From Defluviitalea raffinosedens (lineage in GTDB: Bacteria > Bacillota > Clostridia > Lachnospirales > Defluviitaleaceae): 64,000 bases of DNA. Positions 26,014-35,296 of this stretch are shown piece by piece; the first letter of the stretch is position 1; each line of letters opens with the position of its first letter. The notes beneath the pieces were generated by a model, which saw only the letters and a list, made by a program, of their open reading frames with translations, had not been told where the DNA came from and did not search any database. The position numbers and the translations under genes were made by a program. The stretch spans positions 1 through 64,000 of the forward strand of contig NZ_JAFBEP010000014.1 in assembly GCF_016908775.1 (NCBI RefSeq). The letters are read 5' to 3'.

Positions 26014-26337
26014 ATGATGGTATATTCCATTATTATGATGATTGCGGCAGTATTGCTTTTGATTTGTGGAATAGCTATTCAAAAAGGGAATACGGATTTG
26101 ATTCATGATTATCATCGATCAAAAGTAAAAGAGTCAGATAGATTAGAATATGGCAAAGCCTTTGCGAAAGGTATTTACTTACTGGCATTCACTTTATTGC
26201 TTAGTGGAAGTGTTACTTTGATTGGAGAAGATACAGCCATTGTGGTTATATCCGTGGCAGTACTCTTGATTGGAATGCTTATATCATTTATGGTTTTGGG
26301 AAAAGTACAAAAAAAGTTTAATGGCGGATGGTTTTAA
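26014..26337 (+). CDS. DUF3784 small membrane protein
   Basis: A 107-residue protein with three hydrophobic helices (about 4-22, 51-70, 74-95). Helix 1 is followed by the conserved-looking GIAIQKGNTDLIHDYHRSKVKESDRLEYGKAFAKG segment of DUF3784. Function is unknown. AGGAGG at 26002-26007 precedes ATG 26014. It is a monocistronic unit that ends at a repeat-family terminator. Confidence 0.75.
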   Translation: MMVYSIIMMIAAVLLLICGIAIQKGNTDLIHDYHRSKVKESDRLEYGKAFAKGIYLLAFTLLLSGSVTLIGEDTAIVVISVAVLLIGMLISFMVLGKVQKKFNGGWF

Positions 26338-26350
26338 AGGTTAAAAATTA

Positions 26351-26400
26351 AAGGTTCCCAGATTTTCGGCAAGTATAACCGATTGATGGGAACCTTGTTT
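26351..26400 (+). terminator. Repeat-family terminator, copy A
   Basis: GGTTCCCA (26353-26360) pairs with TGGGAACC (26387-26394), with an inner TCGG/CCGA stem around CAAGTATAA and then TTGTTTT. The loop is nearly identical to that at 28719-28772, while the outer stem carries paired substitutions. Confidence 0.8.
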
Positions 26401-26464
26401 TATTATTCTTGGATATTAAAGTAAAGGCAAGCTGTTAATCTTGCATCCATGAGTGTTTTAAGCA

Positions 26465-26809
26465 TTAGAAGTTGCTTCCGTTCCAGCCCCAGTTTGAAAC
26501 TTCTTCATATTTTACATAGATGCAATCTGGCTGGATGTTAAGTTCATCACGAAGAATATTGGTAATTTCTCTTGTGAGATGGTTATAGGCATCCCTTGAT
26601 GCTTTGCCAAAAAGTTTTACTTCTACAAAGGCTAAAGGTTTGTCATTTTTGCCTTTAAAATATAAATTGCTTTCGTCTTCAAAAGCAACCATGAGCCAAT
26701 TTTCGCTCTTTCCAGGCAGTAATTCAATGGCTTTTCCAAGCTTGGTTTTAATAGCTTCAGACTGATCCTTGCTTAGTTTTACATTCGTTTTTGTGCTTAT
26801 ATATGGCAT
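26465..26809 (-). CDS. MIF/phenylpyruvate tautomerase family protein
   Basis: The 114-residue product begins MPYISTKTNV; after Met removal Pro would be the catalytic N-terminal residue of the tautomerase superfamily. The C-terminal NWGWNGSNF matches MIF-type proteins. It likely tautomerises keto-enol substrates such as phenylpyruvate, as a trimer. The start at 26809 is chosen because Pro must follow Met; the frame extends three codons upstream (MMI), which would bury the Pro. A GGA-type site lies about 10 bases upstream on this strand. It is divergent from the methyltransferase gene at 26973. Confidence 0.82.
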   Translation of the reverse strand: MPYISTKTNVKLSKDQSEAIKTKLGKAIELLPGKSENWLMVAFEDESNLYFKGKNDKPLAFVEVKLFGKASRDAYNHLTREITNILRDELNIQPDCIYVKYEEVSNWGWNGSNF

Positions 26810-26972
26810 GATCATCATCCTTTCATGTCATTATTTGTGTTTTTTGACATTATATCAAATATAATTATACCACACATACGGATGTTGTGATATACTATAC
26901 ATAATAAGTTATTGCTGAAAAATCAAACAAATTTTTATTTTCAGAAATTAACGCATTGGGAGGTGAAGACTT

Positions 26973-27731
26973 ATGACTGTAGAAGAAAAACTCGCAAAAT
27001 CCTTGACGGCTGAATCCGTAGAGCTTATACCATATCTGCCGTATTTATTGCAGGATTTATGGGAGTTGGGGGCATCACCAAAGGATATAGTGGAAATGAT
27101 TACTAGACATATTCCTGTATCCAAAGAAACAAAAGTGCTTGATTTGGCATGCGGCAAAGGAGCAGTAAGTGTTAACTTAGCCAAGGAACTTGGCTGCTTG
27201 GTAAAAGGGATTGACCTTATTCCGGAGTTTATTGATTTTGCAGTTCAAAAAGCGCAGGAATTTGGCGTGGGAGAATTGTGTGACTTTGCAGTAGGAGACA
27301 TCACAGAATTGGTTAAGACTGAAAAGGACTATGACATTGTTATTCTTGGAGCAGCAGGCGACGTTTTGGGAAATTCAGAAGAAACAATAAAGTTACTGAA
27401 AAAGACAGTAAAAAATGGTGGTTATATTATTATTGATGATGCATATGGCAATGATGAAAGCAACCCACAATATCCAACTAAAGAGCAATGGCTTGAGATA
27501 TTTGATAAAACAGGAATAAAGCTGATAGAAGATAAGGTTATTGATGATGATGAAATAGCCAGACTTAATGATGAACAGCAGAAATGGATCATAAAAAGGG
27601 CCAATGAATTAAAAGAAAAATTCCCGGAAAAGGTATGTCTTTTTGATAGTTACATACAGACCCAGCAAGATGAATGTAATGAGCTTGAGAACGAAATATC
27701 TGGAGTAACAATGCTCCTTAAAGTTATGTAG
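26973..27731 (+). CDS. Class I SAM-dependent methyltransferase
   Basis: A 252-residue enzyme with motif I KVLDLACGKGAVSVNLAKELGCLVKGIDL (about 53-81), GDITEL and an ILGAAGDVLGNSEETI motif in the motif II/III region. The C-terminal third (DEIARLNDEQQKWIIKRANELKEKF) is a helical cap. The acceptor is unknown. GGGAGGTG precedes ATG 26973. It does not closely resemble the two other methyltransferases in the window (7385 and 47740). Confidence 0.82.
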   Translation: MTVEEKLAKSLTAESVELIPYLPYLLQDLWELGASPKDIVEMITRHIPVSKETKVLDLACGKGAVSVNLAKELGCLVKGIDLIPEFIDFAVQKAQEFGVGELCDFAVGDITELVKTEKDYDIVILGAAGDVLGNSEETIKLLKKTVKNGGYIIIDDAYGNDESNPQYPTKEQWLEIFDKTGIKLIEDKVIDDDEIARLNDEQQKWIIKRANELKEKFPEKVCLFDSYIQTQQDECNELENEISGVTMLLKVM

Positions 27732-27820
27732 GAGATAGAGAGAAAAGATGGTAAAATTATTGTATTATACGCACAAGTGATTTAAATTTTAAATTAATAA
27801 GAGAAGGGAATAGTGGTATT

Positions 27821-28249
27821 ATGCTTTGGAAAGATGCCTATGAATTGGGGGTTCCACAGATTGATGCGCAGCATAAAGAATTATTCAGGCGTGTAGAAGC
27901 ATTTTTGCAGGTAGTGCGATCAAAGGATGCCTGGGAAGAGAAGCTTCCCAAGATCAATGAAACGCTGGAGTTTATGAAAGGATATGTCGTAGAGCATTTC
28001 CGAGATGAAGAAGAATACCAGAAAAAGATTAATTATCCTGGGTACGAAGCACATAAGCAAATACATATAGGTATGGTGGATTACGTTCTGGAGGTTTCTA
28101 AGCAATTTGAAGAAACCAATTATAATGAAAACTTGGTGCAGCAGTTCGGAGGGAAACTGCTTTCATGGTTGATTAACCATGTAGCCGCCGAAGACCAACG
28201 GATTGCAGATTATGCTAAAAAGGAAGAGGTGAATGGAAATGGTAGATGA
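27821..28249 (+). CDS. Bacteriohemerythrin
   Basis: A 142-residue single-domain hemerythrin with all seven di-iron ligands visible: H18, H59, E63, H78, H82, H120 and D125. It binds oxygen reversibly at a non-heme di-iron centre, in an anaerobe usually for sensing or scavenging. The gene overlaps cheX by 11 bp, so the two are translated together. This ties oxygen binding to the chemotaxis phosphorelay. Confidence 0.92.
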   Translation: MLWKDAYELGVPQIDAQHKELFRRVEAFLQVVRSKDAWEEKLPKINETLEFMKGYVVEHFRDEEEYQKKINYPGYEAHKQIHIGMVDYVLEVSKQFEETNYNENLVQQFGGKLLSWLINHVAAEDQRIADYAKKEEVNGNGR

Positions 28250-28685
28250 GCTTTATAAAGCTTTTGTGGATTCAACATACAATGTTTTTAATCTGATGTT
28301 TAATATTTCAGATATTTCTGTTCACTCGACTGAGAATTTTACATGCGATGACGAGATAGATATTGTAGTTGGTATTGTAGGAGAACTTCAGGGAGAAGTG
28401 ACTTACCGATTTCCGGTTGCCACATCTCTTAGCATGGTAAATATCATGAGTGGCATGGAGTTTGAGGATGTGGATATTTTCGTGACTTCTGCCATATCAG
28501 AGGTTGCCAATATCATTAGTGGAAATGTTGTTACCGCACTTTCTGATCATACTAAGAAATATGATATCTTGCCTCCTGTGCAGGGTAAGCCTGATGATTC
28601 TAAAGAATATGAGATCGAATCGAGTTGCTGCGTTTCCACATCCATCGGTGGAATTTGCCTTAAAATAGGACTCAATTCGGCCTGA
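28239..28685 (+). CDS. cheX: CheX-family CheY-P phosphatase
   Basis: The 148-residue product has the CheX catalytic motif ISEVANIISGN (E88, N91, G95, N96), which inserts Glu and Asn into the CheY active site to hydrolyse the aspartyl phosphate. ATG 28239 fits AGAGG at 28225-28229; the ATG at 28233 is too near. Translational overlap with hemerythrin suggests one functional pair acting on oxygen-dependent motility. The chemoreceptor at 24154 is 2.4 kb upstream, not in the same operon. Confidence 0.85.
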   Translation: MVDELYKAFVDSTYNVFNLMFNISDISVHSTENFTCDDEIDIVVGIVGELQGEVTYRFPVATSLSMVNIMSGMEFEDVDIFVTSAISEVANIISGNVVTALSDHTKKYDILPPVQGKPDDSKEYEIESSCCVSTSIGGICLKIGLNSA

Positions 28686-28718
28686 TATCATCAATATGCC
28701 TTAATGAATCTAAGATGA

Positions 28719-28772
28719 AAGGTTTCCAGACTTTCGGTAAGTATAACCGATTGATGGAAACCTTATTTTTTT
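28719..28772 (+). terminator. Repeat-family terminator, copy B
   Basis: GGTTTCCA (28721-28728) pairs with TGGAAACC (28755-28762), with inner TCGG/CCGA, then TTATTTTTTT. It is the sibling of 26351-26400. The remainder of the gap to 29004 holds the PucR gene's upstream region, without a clear promoter. Confidence 0.85.
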
Positions 28773-29004
28773 ATCTCTTTACTGACTGAGGTTTAGAAAG
28801 AATTAAGATATTCAGTTGTATCAACGTATTTGCATATTTAGTCTGTCATGATATGATATATGTATACCAATAATGGATATAAACTTTACATATGGAACGA
28901 ATTTCAACAAACCTTAAATAACATTGATAATGTAGTACTAATCGAAAAAACTTAATTTTAAAATCTATATGTTCAGTCGACATGAATGTTGGGGTGAGGT
29001 GATT

Positions 29005-30165
29005 ATGTCTGTAACGGTGAAGAAACTTTGCAAGAATAGTGAGTTCTTGTATAATATGAAGCTTATTGCTGGTCATAATGGCTTAAATAATCTTGTTCAA
29101 TGGGTTCATATTATTGAAGACAGTGATGTAATTTCTTTCCTTCATGGAAATGAGCTGATTTTTACTGCTGGTGTATTAAACAATAAAAAAGACTGGCTGT
29201 TGAATTTTACTGTTAAGCTGAAAGAAGTAAATGCCAGTGCATTTGTTGTCAATCTGGGGCCTCACATTAAAGAAATAGATGAGCAAGTTATCGATTTTTG
29301 CAATAAGGAAAACCTTCCGCTTTTCACCATACCCTGGGAAACAAGAATGGTGGATATGACAAGGGATTTCTGCCACAGAATATTCAATGATCTGCAAATG
29401 GAGAATGATCTGACGACAACCATTAAGAATATTGTATTTAATGTTGGAGATCCGGAAGCTCAGATTATGCATCTTGAAAGATATGGTTGCCATCGGGACA
29501 GTATGCTTTGCTTTATAAGTATAACCGTGAGCAACCTTGGTGATGCAAGCTTTGAAGATTACGAACGGGAGATTAAAATGATTGTAGAGAAGATTGCCAA
29601 AAGCATGCATGAATTGTATATATCCTTTTTATATGGGGAGAGTTTAATTTTAGCCCTTGTAAACTATACAGATACAGAGATCGAAGCCTTCGTTAAGGAG
29701 TTCTTTAAAAACATCAGCAGTAAATTAAAGCACTTGAATATTCATATGGGGATTAGTCCTAATCAACCGGGCATGGATAACCAAAATAAAAATTTTGAAA
29801 AAGCCATTTCTGCTATGAAGATGGCTTGCAATCTCAAGGAAAATTATCTGTACTATGATAAACTTGGAATTTACAAAATCCTATATGCCACCAACGACAA
29901 AGGTGTTTTAAGTAGTTTCTATAATGATACCATCGGAAAACTGGCTGCTTATGACAAACAGAATAAGACAAATTTTACAGAACTTTTACGGATTTATCTT
30001 GAGAATAACGGGAGTATTCAATTGGTATCAGAAAAATTGTATGTCCATAGAAATACAGTATTAAATCATCTCAAGAAAATCGAAAGTATTGTGGGAATCA
30101 ATCCTTTGGAACTGGAAGGACGCGTTAACCTTTACATAGGGTTTTACATAAAAGACATTTTGTAA
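29005..30165 (+). CDS. PucR family transcriptional regulator
   Basis: The 386-residue protein has the N-terminal PucR domain (about 1-120: LIAGHNGLNNLVQWVHIIED, then GNELIFTAGVL), a middle GGDEF-like/CdaR region (about 165-280) and the C-terminal PucR helix-turn-helix (YVHRNTVLNHLKKIESIVG, about 345-375). PucR proteins control purine or pyrimidine breakdown and sense pathway intermediates. ATG 29005 follows GGGGTGAGGTG. The gene is separated by 704 bp from the pyrimidine-degradation genes it probably controls. Confidence 0.88.
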   Translation: MSVTVKKLCKNSEFLYNMKLIAGHNGLNNLVQWVHIIEDSDVISFLHGNELIFTAGVLNNKKDWLLNFTVKLKEVNASAFVVNLGPHIKEIDEQVIDFCNKENLPLFTIPWETRMVDMTRDFCHRIFNDLQMENDLTTTIKNIVFNVGDPEAQIMHLERYGCHRDSMLCFISITVSNLGDASFEDYEREIKMIVEKIAKSMHELYISFLYGESLILALVNYTDTEIEAFVKEFFKNISSKLKHLNIHMGISPNQPGMDNQNKNFEKAISAMKMACNLKENYLYYDKLGIYKILYATNDKGVLSSFYNDTIGKLAAYDKQNKTNFTELLRIYLENNGSIQLVSEKLYVHRNTVLNHLKKIESIVGINPLELEGRVNLYIGFYIKDIL

Positions 30166-30869
30166 TATTTTAACAAGGCTTATGAGGATTATATGAAGTA
30201 GGATATGTAAAAATTATCTGGAACTCATATGACGATAATACATATTTGTGCAGAAGCACAGAAAGATAGATTTTTAAGAAATGATTTAACGATTATGATT
30301 GTGCAAGACTGTCGATCATAAAATTCATGATAATTTGTCCTGAGTTGACGAATACGTTATTATCATGAAAAATACGATGTTTATATTGGTTGTATTTAAT
30401 TATTATAGTAGCAAACATGGCGAAAAATGAAGGATTGCATTTTGATAATTTCATTCGATTACAGATATAATGATGATCATTAACTTAAAAATTTGGATTT
30501 TAAGCGGATTTATGAATATTGGGATTATATAACTGCAAAAACCTCTAGGATACTTTAATTATTAAACGGTTTTTTGTAAATTAATGGATATAAGTGTGCA
30601 TATGCACAAAAATATTTGGGAGAGTGTTAATTGCAATATCATATGGTTTTGATTTATAATAAACCCAAGTTAAAAAATTAGATTAAAAAGCGATGGGGCT
30701 TTAATATAAATGGAGCTTCATCTTTTTTTATTTTACAGATCTGTAGATCAACATAAAATGCACTGGTGCAATTCTCAGGGTTATAAAATCTGACATGTAC
30801 AAAGATAAATTTGGATTTTGTTCATTAAATGAAATATTTATTTGAATGAAGTAGAAATGGAGCGATAAC
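30166..30869. other. Long intergenic region before the pyrimidine genes
   Basis: No gene is supported in these 704 bp. They are very AT-rich and hold the terminator-like hairpin at 30692-30729. They probably contain the operator and promoter for the aminotransferase operon, but no clear dyad or riboswitch fold was recognised. Confidence 0.45.
30692..30729 (+). terminator. Terminator or attenuator 140 bp before the aminotransferase gene
   Basis: GATGGGGC (30692-30699) pairs with GCTTCATC (30715-30722; two G-U pairs), followed by seven T. It lies between PucR and the operon and could end an upstream transcript or attenuate the operon. Confidence 0.55.
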
Positions 30870-32195
30870 ATGAATGGTGAAGAAATTAAATTGACATTAA
30901 AAAAATATAATCTTCAATCATGGAGCAAGCAGAAATATATAGATCCTATTCCTGTGGGAAAAGCATCAGGCATATACTTTTGGGATTATGAAGGGAATCG
31001 CTATTCTGATATGTCGTCACAGCTGGTGAATTTGAATCTTGGTTATGGCAATAAAGAGATAGAAGATGCAATCAAAGTACAAATGGAGAAGTTTTGTTTT
31101 ATCGGACCTTCATACGGTGCTGAGTCCAGAGCGAAGTTGGCAAAGAAAATCATTGACCTCATGCCCGACAATATGGGCAAAGTCTTTTTTACCAATGCAG
31201 GAGCTGAAGCTAATGAGAATGCTATTAAAATTGCAAGAATGTATACTGGTAAATTTAAAATATTCAGCCGCTATAGAAGTTACCACGGATCTTCCTTTGG
31301 TTCCGGAAATCTTACCGGAGAACCCAGAAGATTCGCATTGGAGCCGGGCATTCCCGGATTTGTAAAGTTCTTTGATCCTTATGTTTATAGGGAAGCCATT
31401 GTATTTCAGTCAGAAGAAGAGGCTGCAAAATACTATCTCACAAAACTGGAAGAACAGATTCAGTATGAGGGCCCCCAGTCAATAGCAGCAATTGTTCTGG
31501 AGACCATTACAGGTTCCAACGGCGTCATCATTCCTCCTAAAGGTTATTTGCCGGGAGTAAGGGCTTTGTGCGATCAATATAATATTTTAATGATATGCGA
31601 TGAGGTGATGACTGGTTGGTGCAGAACCGGTAAAATGTTCGGATTTGAACATTTTGATGTAAAGCCCGATATAGTTACCTTTGCTAAAGGTGTTACCTGT
31701 GGGTACATACCGCTGGGAGGCGTGGCGGTATCAAGTAAAATCGCCGAATACTTCGATGATCATTTATTATCCTGCGGGCTTACATACAGCGGACACCCTC
31801 TGGCTTGTGCAGCAGGGGTTGCATGTGTGGAATATTATGAAAAGCACAATATAGCAGATCAAGTAAGTGAAATGGGAAAAGTTCTGGGTGAGATTCTGGA
31901 GGATCTTAAAGAAAAGCATCCCTGTGTGGGAGATGCCCGTTATATAGGTTTATTTTCTGCAGTAGAGCTGGTAAAGGATAAAGCAACGAAAGAGCCTATA
32001 GTTCCTTATGGTAAAGATCCCGACGGCATCATGGGAAAAATTCTTGGCAAGCTTAAAGAACGCAGCTTTATGACCTATACCCATGAAAATATGATTCTTA
32101 TTGCACCTCCGTTGATTATCACTGAAAAACAGTTGAGGGAAGAAATGGTTAAGCTGGATGAAGTGCTGAGTGTTGTAGACAGAGAATTTATTTAA
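30870..32195 (+). CDS. Class III aminotransferase (beta-alanine-type)
   Basis: The 441-residue PLP enzyme has the class III layout: VFFTNAGAEANENAIKIAR, YRSYHGSSFGSGNLTG, D244 in the CDEVMTGWCRTG loop and the Schiff-base Lys K273 in TFAKGVTCGYIPLGG. Given the neighbouring dihydropyrimidinase and ureidopropionase genes, the amino donor is probably beta-alanine, giving malonic semialdehyde. That matches the aminotransferase step in bacterial reductive pyrimidine degradation. A GGAGCG site precedes ATG 30870. Other omega-amino acids remain possible. Confidence 0.85.
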   Translation: MNGEEIKLTLKKYNLQSWSKQKYIDPIPVGKASGIYFWDYEGNRYSDMSSQLVNLNLGYGNKEIEDAIKVQMEKFCFIGPSYGAESRAKLAKKIIDLMPDNMGKVFFTNAGAEANENAIKIARMYTGKFKIFSRYRSYHGSSFGSGNLTGEPRRFALEPGIPGFVKFFDPYVYREAIVFQSEEEAAKYYLTKLEEQIQYEGPQSIAAIVLETITGSNGVIIPPKGYLPGVRALCDQYNILMICDEVMTGWCRTGKMFGFEHFDVKPDIVTFAKGVTCGYIPLGGVAVSSKIAEYFDDHLLSCGLTYSGHPLACAAGVACVEYYEKHNIADQVSEMGKVLGEILEDLKEKHPCVGDARYIGLFSAVELVKDKATKEPIVPYGKDPDGIMGKILGKLKERSFMTYTHENMILIAPPLIITEKQLREEMVKLDEVLSVVDREFI

Positions 32196-32277
32196 TATTT
32201 AGGGATATATAGGTAAAGCAGTTATTAATCATGTTTAATACTTATCAGTTGCCGAAGGATCTGGGAAAGGAGGCAGT

Positions 32278-33429
32278 ATGGCTTATAAATTCAGACTACC
32301 AGGACAAACATTTATTGGTCCTGACGGGCTTAAAGGAAGCGAAGCCGTTATAAAAGATTTTGGTAAAAAAGCTTTTATAATTAGCGGCAAAAATGTCAGT
32401 AAAACAGATGCGATGAAAACCTTGGCAGATACTCTTTTAAATTGCAATATTGACTGGGTGCTGTTTAACGAAATCACCGGAGAACCTACAGTGGAAATGA
32501 TTGAGGCAGGGGTTAAAAAGTATAAGGAAACTGGCTGTGATTTCGTTATTGGAATAGGTGGCGGAAGCCCTCTTGACAGTGCAAAGGCAATAGCTGCCAT
32601 GTCGGTATTGGAAGGACGCATTTCGGACTATATGGGTAAGGAGATAGAAGGAGATTTTCCACCGATGGTTCTAATACCTACAACTGCCGGCACCGGCTCC
32701 GAAGCAACCAAATTCGCTGTCATTACCGATACGGAGAGAAATATAAAAATGCTGCTTAAAGGGGACGCGTTGATTCCAGATTTGGCAATCATTGATGCCA
32801 GATTTACCATTACGGCGCCTCCTGTTATTACAGCATCAACTGGAATGGATGCTCTGACCCATGCTGTTGAAGCCTATACATCCAGAAGGGGAAATCCTCT
32901 TACGGATATGTATGCACTAAGTGCCATCAAAAGGATTTTTACTTTTTTACCAAGAGCTTTTGATGATGGCAGGAATCTCGCAGCAAGAGAAGAGATGGCT
33001 TTGGCAGCATACGAAGCAGGGGTTTGTATCAACAATGCTTCCGTAACTCTGGTGCACGGTATGAGCAGGCCTGTAGGAGCATTGTTTCATGTGCCTCATG
33101 GATTGGCTAATGCAATGCTGATCAAGGAATGTCTGTCCTATGTACTGGATGGTTGTTATGAGAGATTTGCCGCGATCGGCAGAGTAATCGGTGCAGCAAA
33201 TGACCAATCTGGCGATCAGGAAGCAGCTAAGGCTTTTATTGAAAGATTATCGGAGCTCTGCCAATATTTAAAAATACCTACTCTGAAGGAATATGGGATT
33301 AGCAAGGGTGAGTTTGACCGAGTAAAAGTCAAAATGGCAGAGGATGCCATGGCAAGTGGAAGTCCGTCTAATACAATAAAAGAAGTTACCAGGGCGGACC
33401 TTTTGGAAATATATAATCGACTGTGGTGA
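32278..33429 (+). CDS. Iron-containing alcohol dehydrogenase
   Basis: The 383-residue enzyme has the group III NAD(P)-binding motif GGGSPLDSAKA, the TTAGTGSEATKFAVIT segment and metal-ligand regions STGMDALTHAVEAY and HGMSRPVGALFHVPHGLANAML. In this locus it probably reduces malonic semialdehyde from the aminotransferase to 3-hydroxypropionate, disposing of reducing equivalents. That role is inferred from context and from similar bacterial pathways. AAAGGAGG precedes ATG 32278. An intrinsic terminator follows at 33552. Confidence 0.87.
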   Translation: MAYKFRLPGQTFIGPDGLKGSEAVIKDFGKKAFIISGKNVSKTDAMKTLADTLLNCNIDWVLFNEITGEPTVEMIEAGVKKYKETGCDFVIGIGGGSPLDSAKAIAAMSVLEGRISDYMGKEIEGDFPPMVLIPTTAGTGSEATKFAVITDTERNIKMLLKGDALIPDLAIIDARFTITAPPVITASTGMDALTHAVEAYTSRRGNPLTDMYALSAIKRIFTFLPRAFDDGRNLAAREEMALAAYEAGVCINNASVTLVHGMSRPVGALFHVPHGLANAMLIKECLSYVLDGCYERFAAIGRVIGAANDQSGDQEAAKAFIERLSELCQYLKIPTLKEYGISKGEFDRVKVKMAEDAMASGSPSNTIKEVTRADLLEIYNRLW

Positions 33430-33551
33430 TGCGATCTACGAAAACTTATATAAAGATTTGCTTTTACTGATTACAATGGTGTAAAACAAATCACTTTGCA
33501 ATTGGATTGATATGAAAATCTTTTTATATATAAAGATTTTTGAAAGTTTAC

Positions 33552-33587
33552 AATGGCGTAAAACCTGAGGGTTTTACGCCATTTTTT
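33552..33587 (+). terminator. Terminator between the alcohol dehydrogenase and transporter genes
   Basis: AATGGCGTAAAACC (33552-33565) pairs with GGTTTTACGCCATT, then TTTTTC. A partial direct repeat of its left arm (ACAATGGTGTAAAAC) lies at about 33473-33487. Confidence 0.85.
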
Positions 33588-33630
33588 CATTTTATGGGCA
33601 AAATACGTGGCAAAGCAGGAGGGATTTAGT

Positions 33631-34464
33631 ATGTTTCAAGCTGAAAAAGCAAATGTAAATTACGATAGAAATTTAGCTTCTGATCCAGATGAATTTAACA
33701 CTGGAATCATAATTAAAAATTTATCAGTGAAGTTTCCGGATAAAAATGGCGGTGAACCGGTGGAAGCCCTTCGAAACGTTAATCTGGAAATAAAGCCAGG
33801 AGAATTTGTTTCATTGGTAGGACCTTCAGGCTGCGGAAAAACAACCCTGCTTCGGACAATCGCCGACTTGCAGCAGCCAACGACCGGAACCATATCCATT
33901 GGAGGTTTGACACCCCGTGAAGTAAGACTTCAGCAGAAATTTGGCATCGTTTTTCAGAATCCCGTTTTATATGAATGGCGTACGGTCAGAAGAAATGTCT
34001 GCATGCCCATGGAGATTATGGGAATTCCTAAACCGGAACGCACAAGGCGGGTGAGTGAGATGCTTGAATTGGTTGGACTGTATGATTTTGGGAAAAAGCA
34101 TCCCCATGAACTGAGCGGGGGCATGCAGCAGAGAGTCGGTATAGCCAGAGCCCTGGCACTCCGTCCCAAAATACTTCTTATGGATGAGCCTTTCTCTGCC
34201 CTTGATGAATTTACCAAAGAAAAATTACATCTGGATTTGCAGAACATTTGGCGCAAAACCAGGAAAACTATTATTTTCGTTACCCACAGTATGCAGGAAG
34301 CAGTGTTCTTGTCAGATAAAGTAGTGGTTCTTTCACCTCATCCTGGAAGAGTTTCGGCTGTTGTGGACATTAATCTTCCAAGGCCAAGAGGATTGGAGAT
34401 TAAAGATACTGTAAAATTCAATGCACTGGTTTCAAAAGTAAGAAACAGTTTTGAGGGGGTATAG
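33631..34464 (+). CDS. ABC transporter ATPase, SsuB/TauB type
   Basis: The 277-residue ATPase has Walker A GPSGCGKTT, a Q loop VFQNPVLYEW, signature LSGGMQQRVGIARAL and Walker B LLMDEPFSALDE. This is the nitrate/sulfonate/pyrimidine-precursor importer class. ATG 33631 has AGGAGGG at 33619 and is preferred over the frame start at 33607. The permease gene follows 6 bp later. It powers import of a substrate that, from its neighbours, is probably a pyrimidine or hydropyrimidine. Confidence 0.9.
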   Translation: MFQAEKANVNYDRNLASDPDEFNTGIIIKNLSVKFPDKNGGEPVEALRNVNLEIKPGEFVSLVGPSGCGKTTLLRTIADLQQPTTGTISIGGLTPREVRLQQKFGIVFQNPVLYEWRTVRRNVCMPMEIMGIPKPERTRRVSEMLELVGLYDFGKKHPHELSGGMQQRVGIARALALRPKILLMDEPFSALDEFTKEKLHLDLQNIWRKTRKTIIFVTHSMQEAVFLSDKVVVLSPHPGRVSAVVDINLPRPRGLEIKDTVKFNALVSKVRNSFEGV

Positions 34465-34470
34465 GCTCGA

Positions 34471-35283
34471 ATGAACAGAGTAAAAAGAGTTTTATCCTCA
34501 AAGCAGATCGTTACCTTTGTTTGGGTTATTGGTTTGATTATGGCGTGGGAGATTGGGGCAACTGTGGTACAACAGACGAAAAGAACACCCGAATATGTCC
34601 TCCCTCACATCTACCAGATTATTGATTCAGTATTCAGTCCAAATCTTGTAAACGGCAGTCAGACAGCTGCACAAATTGTACTCAGCAATGCAGCAGTGAC
34701 ATTGGTGAGGGCAGGAATTGGTTTTATCATCGGAAGCGTCATTGGTTTTGTATTGGCTTTACTTATGAATATGTTTCTCCCTGTTGAAAAAATTGCTTTT
34801 CCATATCTTATGATCATTCAGATGATTCCTATTTTGGGTATGGCCCCGATCATTCTGGCGATCACAAAGGATATTGATAAAAGCAGAATTGTCATTGCAG
34901 CCATATTGACTTTTTACCCTGTAGCCACCAATACTTTGGCTGGGTTTAAGGCTGTAGAAAAAGAAAAACTTGAACTGATGTATTCTCTTGCAGCAAAGAA
35001 GGCAGATGTTTATAAGAAGCTCTTTATTCCATCCAGCATTCCTTATTTCTTTACAGGCCTTAAAATATCCGCTCCCATGGCAATTACGGCTTCCATTCTG
35101 GTGGATACGCTCCAGGGTGGAGGTGGACTGGGATGTATGCTCTCCCAATCTTTAAAACATGCCATGAGTATTTACGTATTCTGGCAAATAGTATTCTTCA
35201 GTGCTATCATCGGAATTTTAAGTTTCTATCTGATGTCTGCCATTGAAAAATTGGTCTCGCCCTATAAAAAAGTCGGAAGATGA
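34471..35283 (+). CDS. ABC transporter permease, SsuC/ThiX type (first)
   Basis: A 270-residue membrane protein with about six hydrophobic helices and the inner-membrane permease coupling loop (EKLELMYSLAAKKADVYKKLFIPSSIPYFFTGLKIS). It has the GXG-rich end segment typical of the SsuC family. The gene lies directly after the ATPase and is followed after 13 bp by a second, divergent permease gene. The pair likely forms a heterodimeric channel. Confidence 0.88.
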   Translation: MNRVKRVLSSKQIVTFVWVIGLIMAWEIGATVVQQTKRTPEYVLPHIYQIIDSVFSPNLVNGSQTAAQIVLSNAAVTLVRAGIGFIIGSVIGFVLALLMNMFLPVEKIAFPYLMIIQMIPILGMAPIILAITKDIDKSRIVIAAILTFYPVATNTLAGFKAVEKEKLELMYSLAAKKADVYKKLFIPSSIPYFFTGLKISAPMAITASILVDTLQGGGGLGCMLSQSLKHAMSIYVFWQIVFFSAIIGILSFYLMSAIEKLVSPYKKVGR

Positions 35284-35296
35284 GGAGGGGTATGGT

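Noticed and set aside
30166-30869. Purine or other riboswitch before the pyrimidine operon
   Set aside because: No aptamer-like three-way junction or known conserved core was found; only a simple terminator hairpin is visible.
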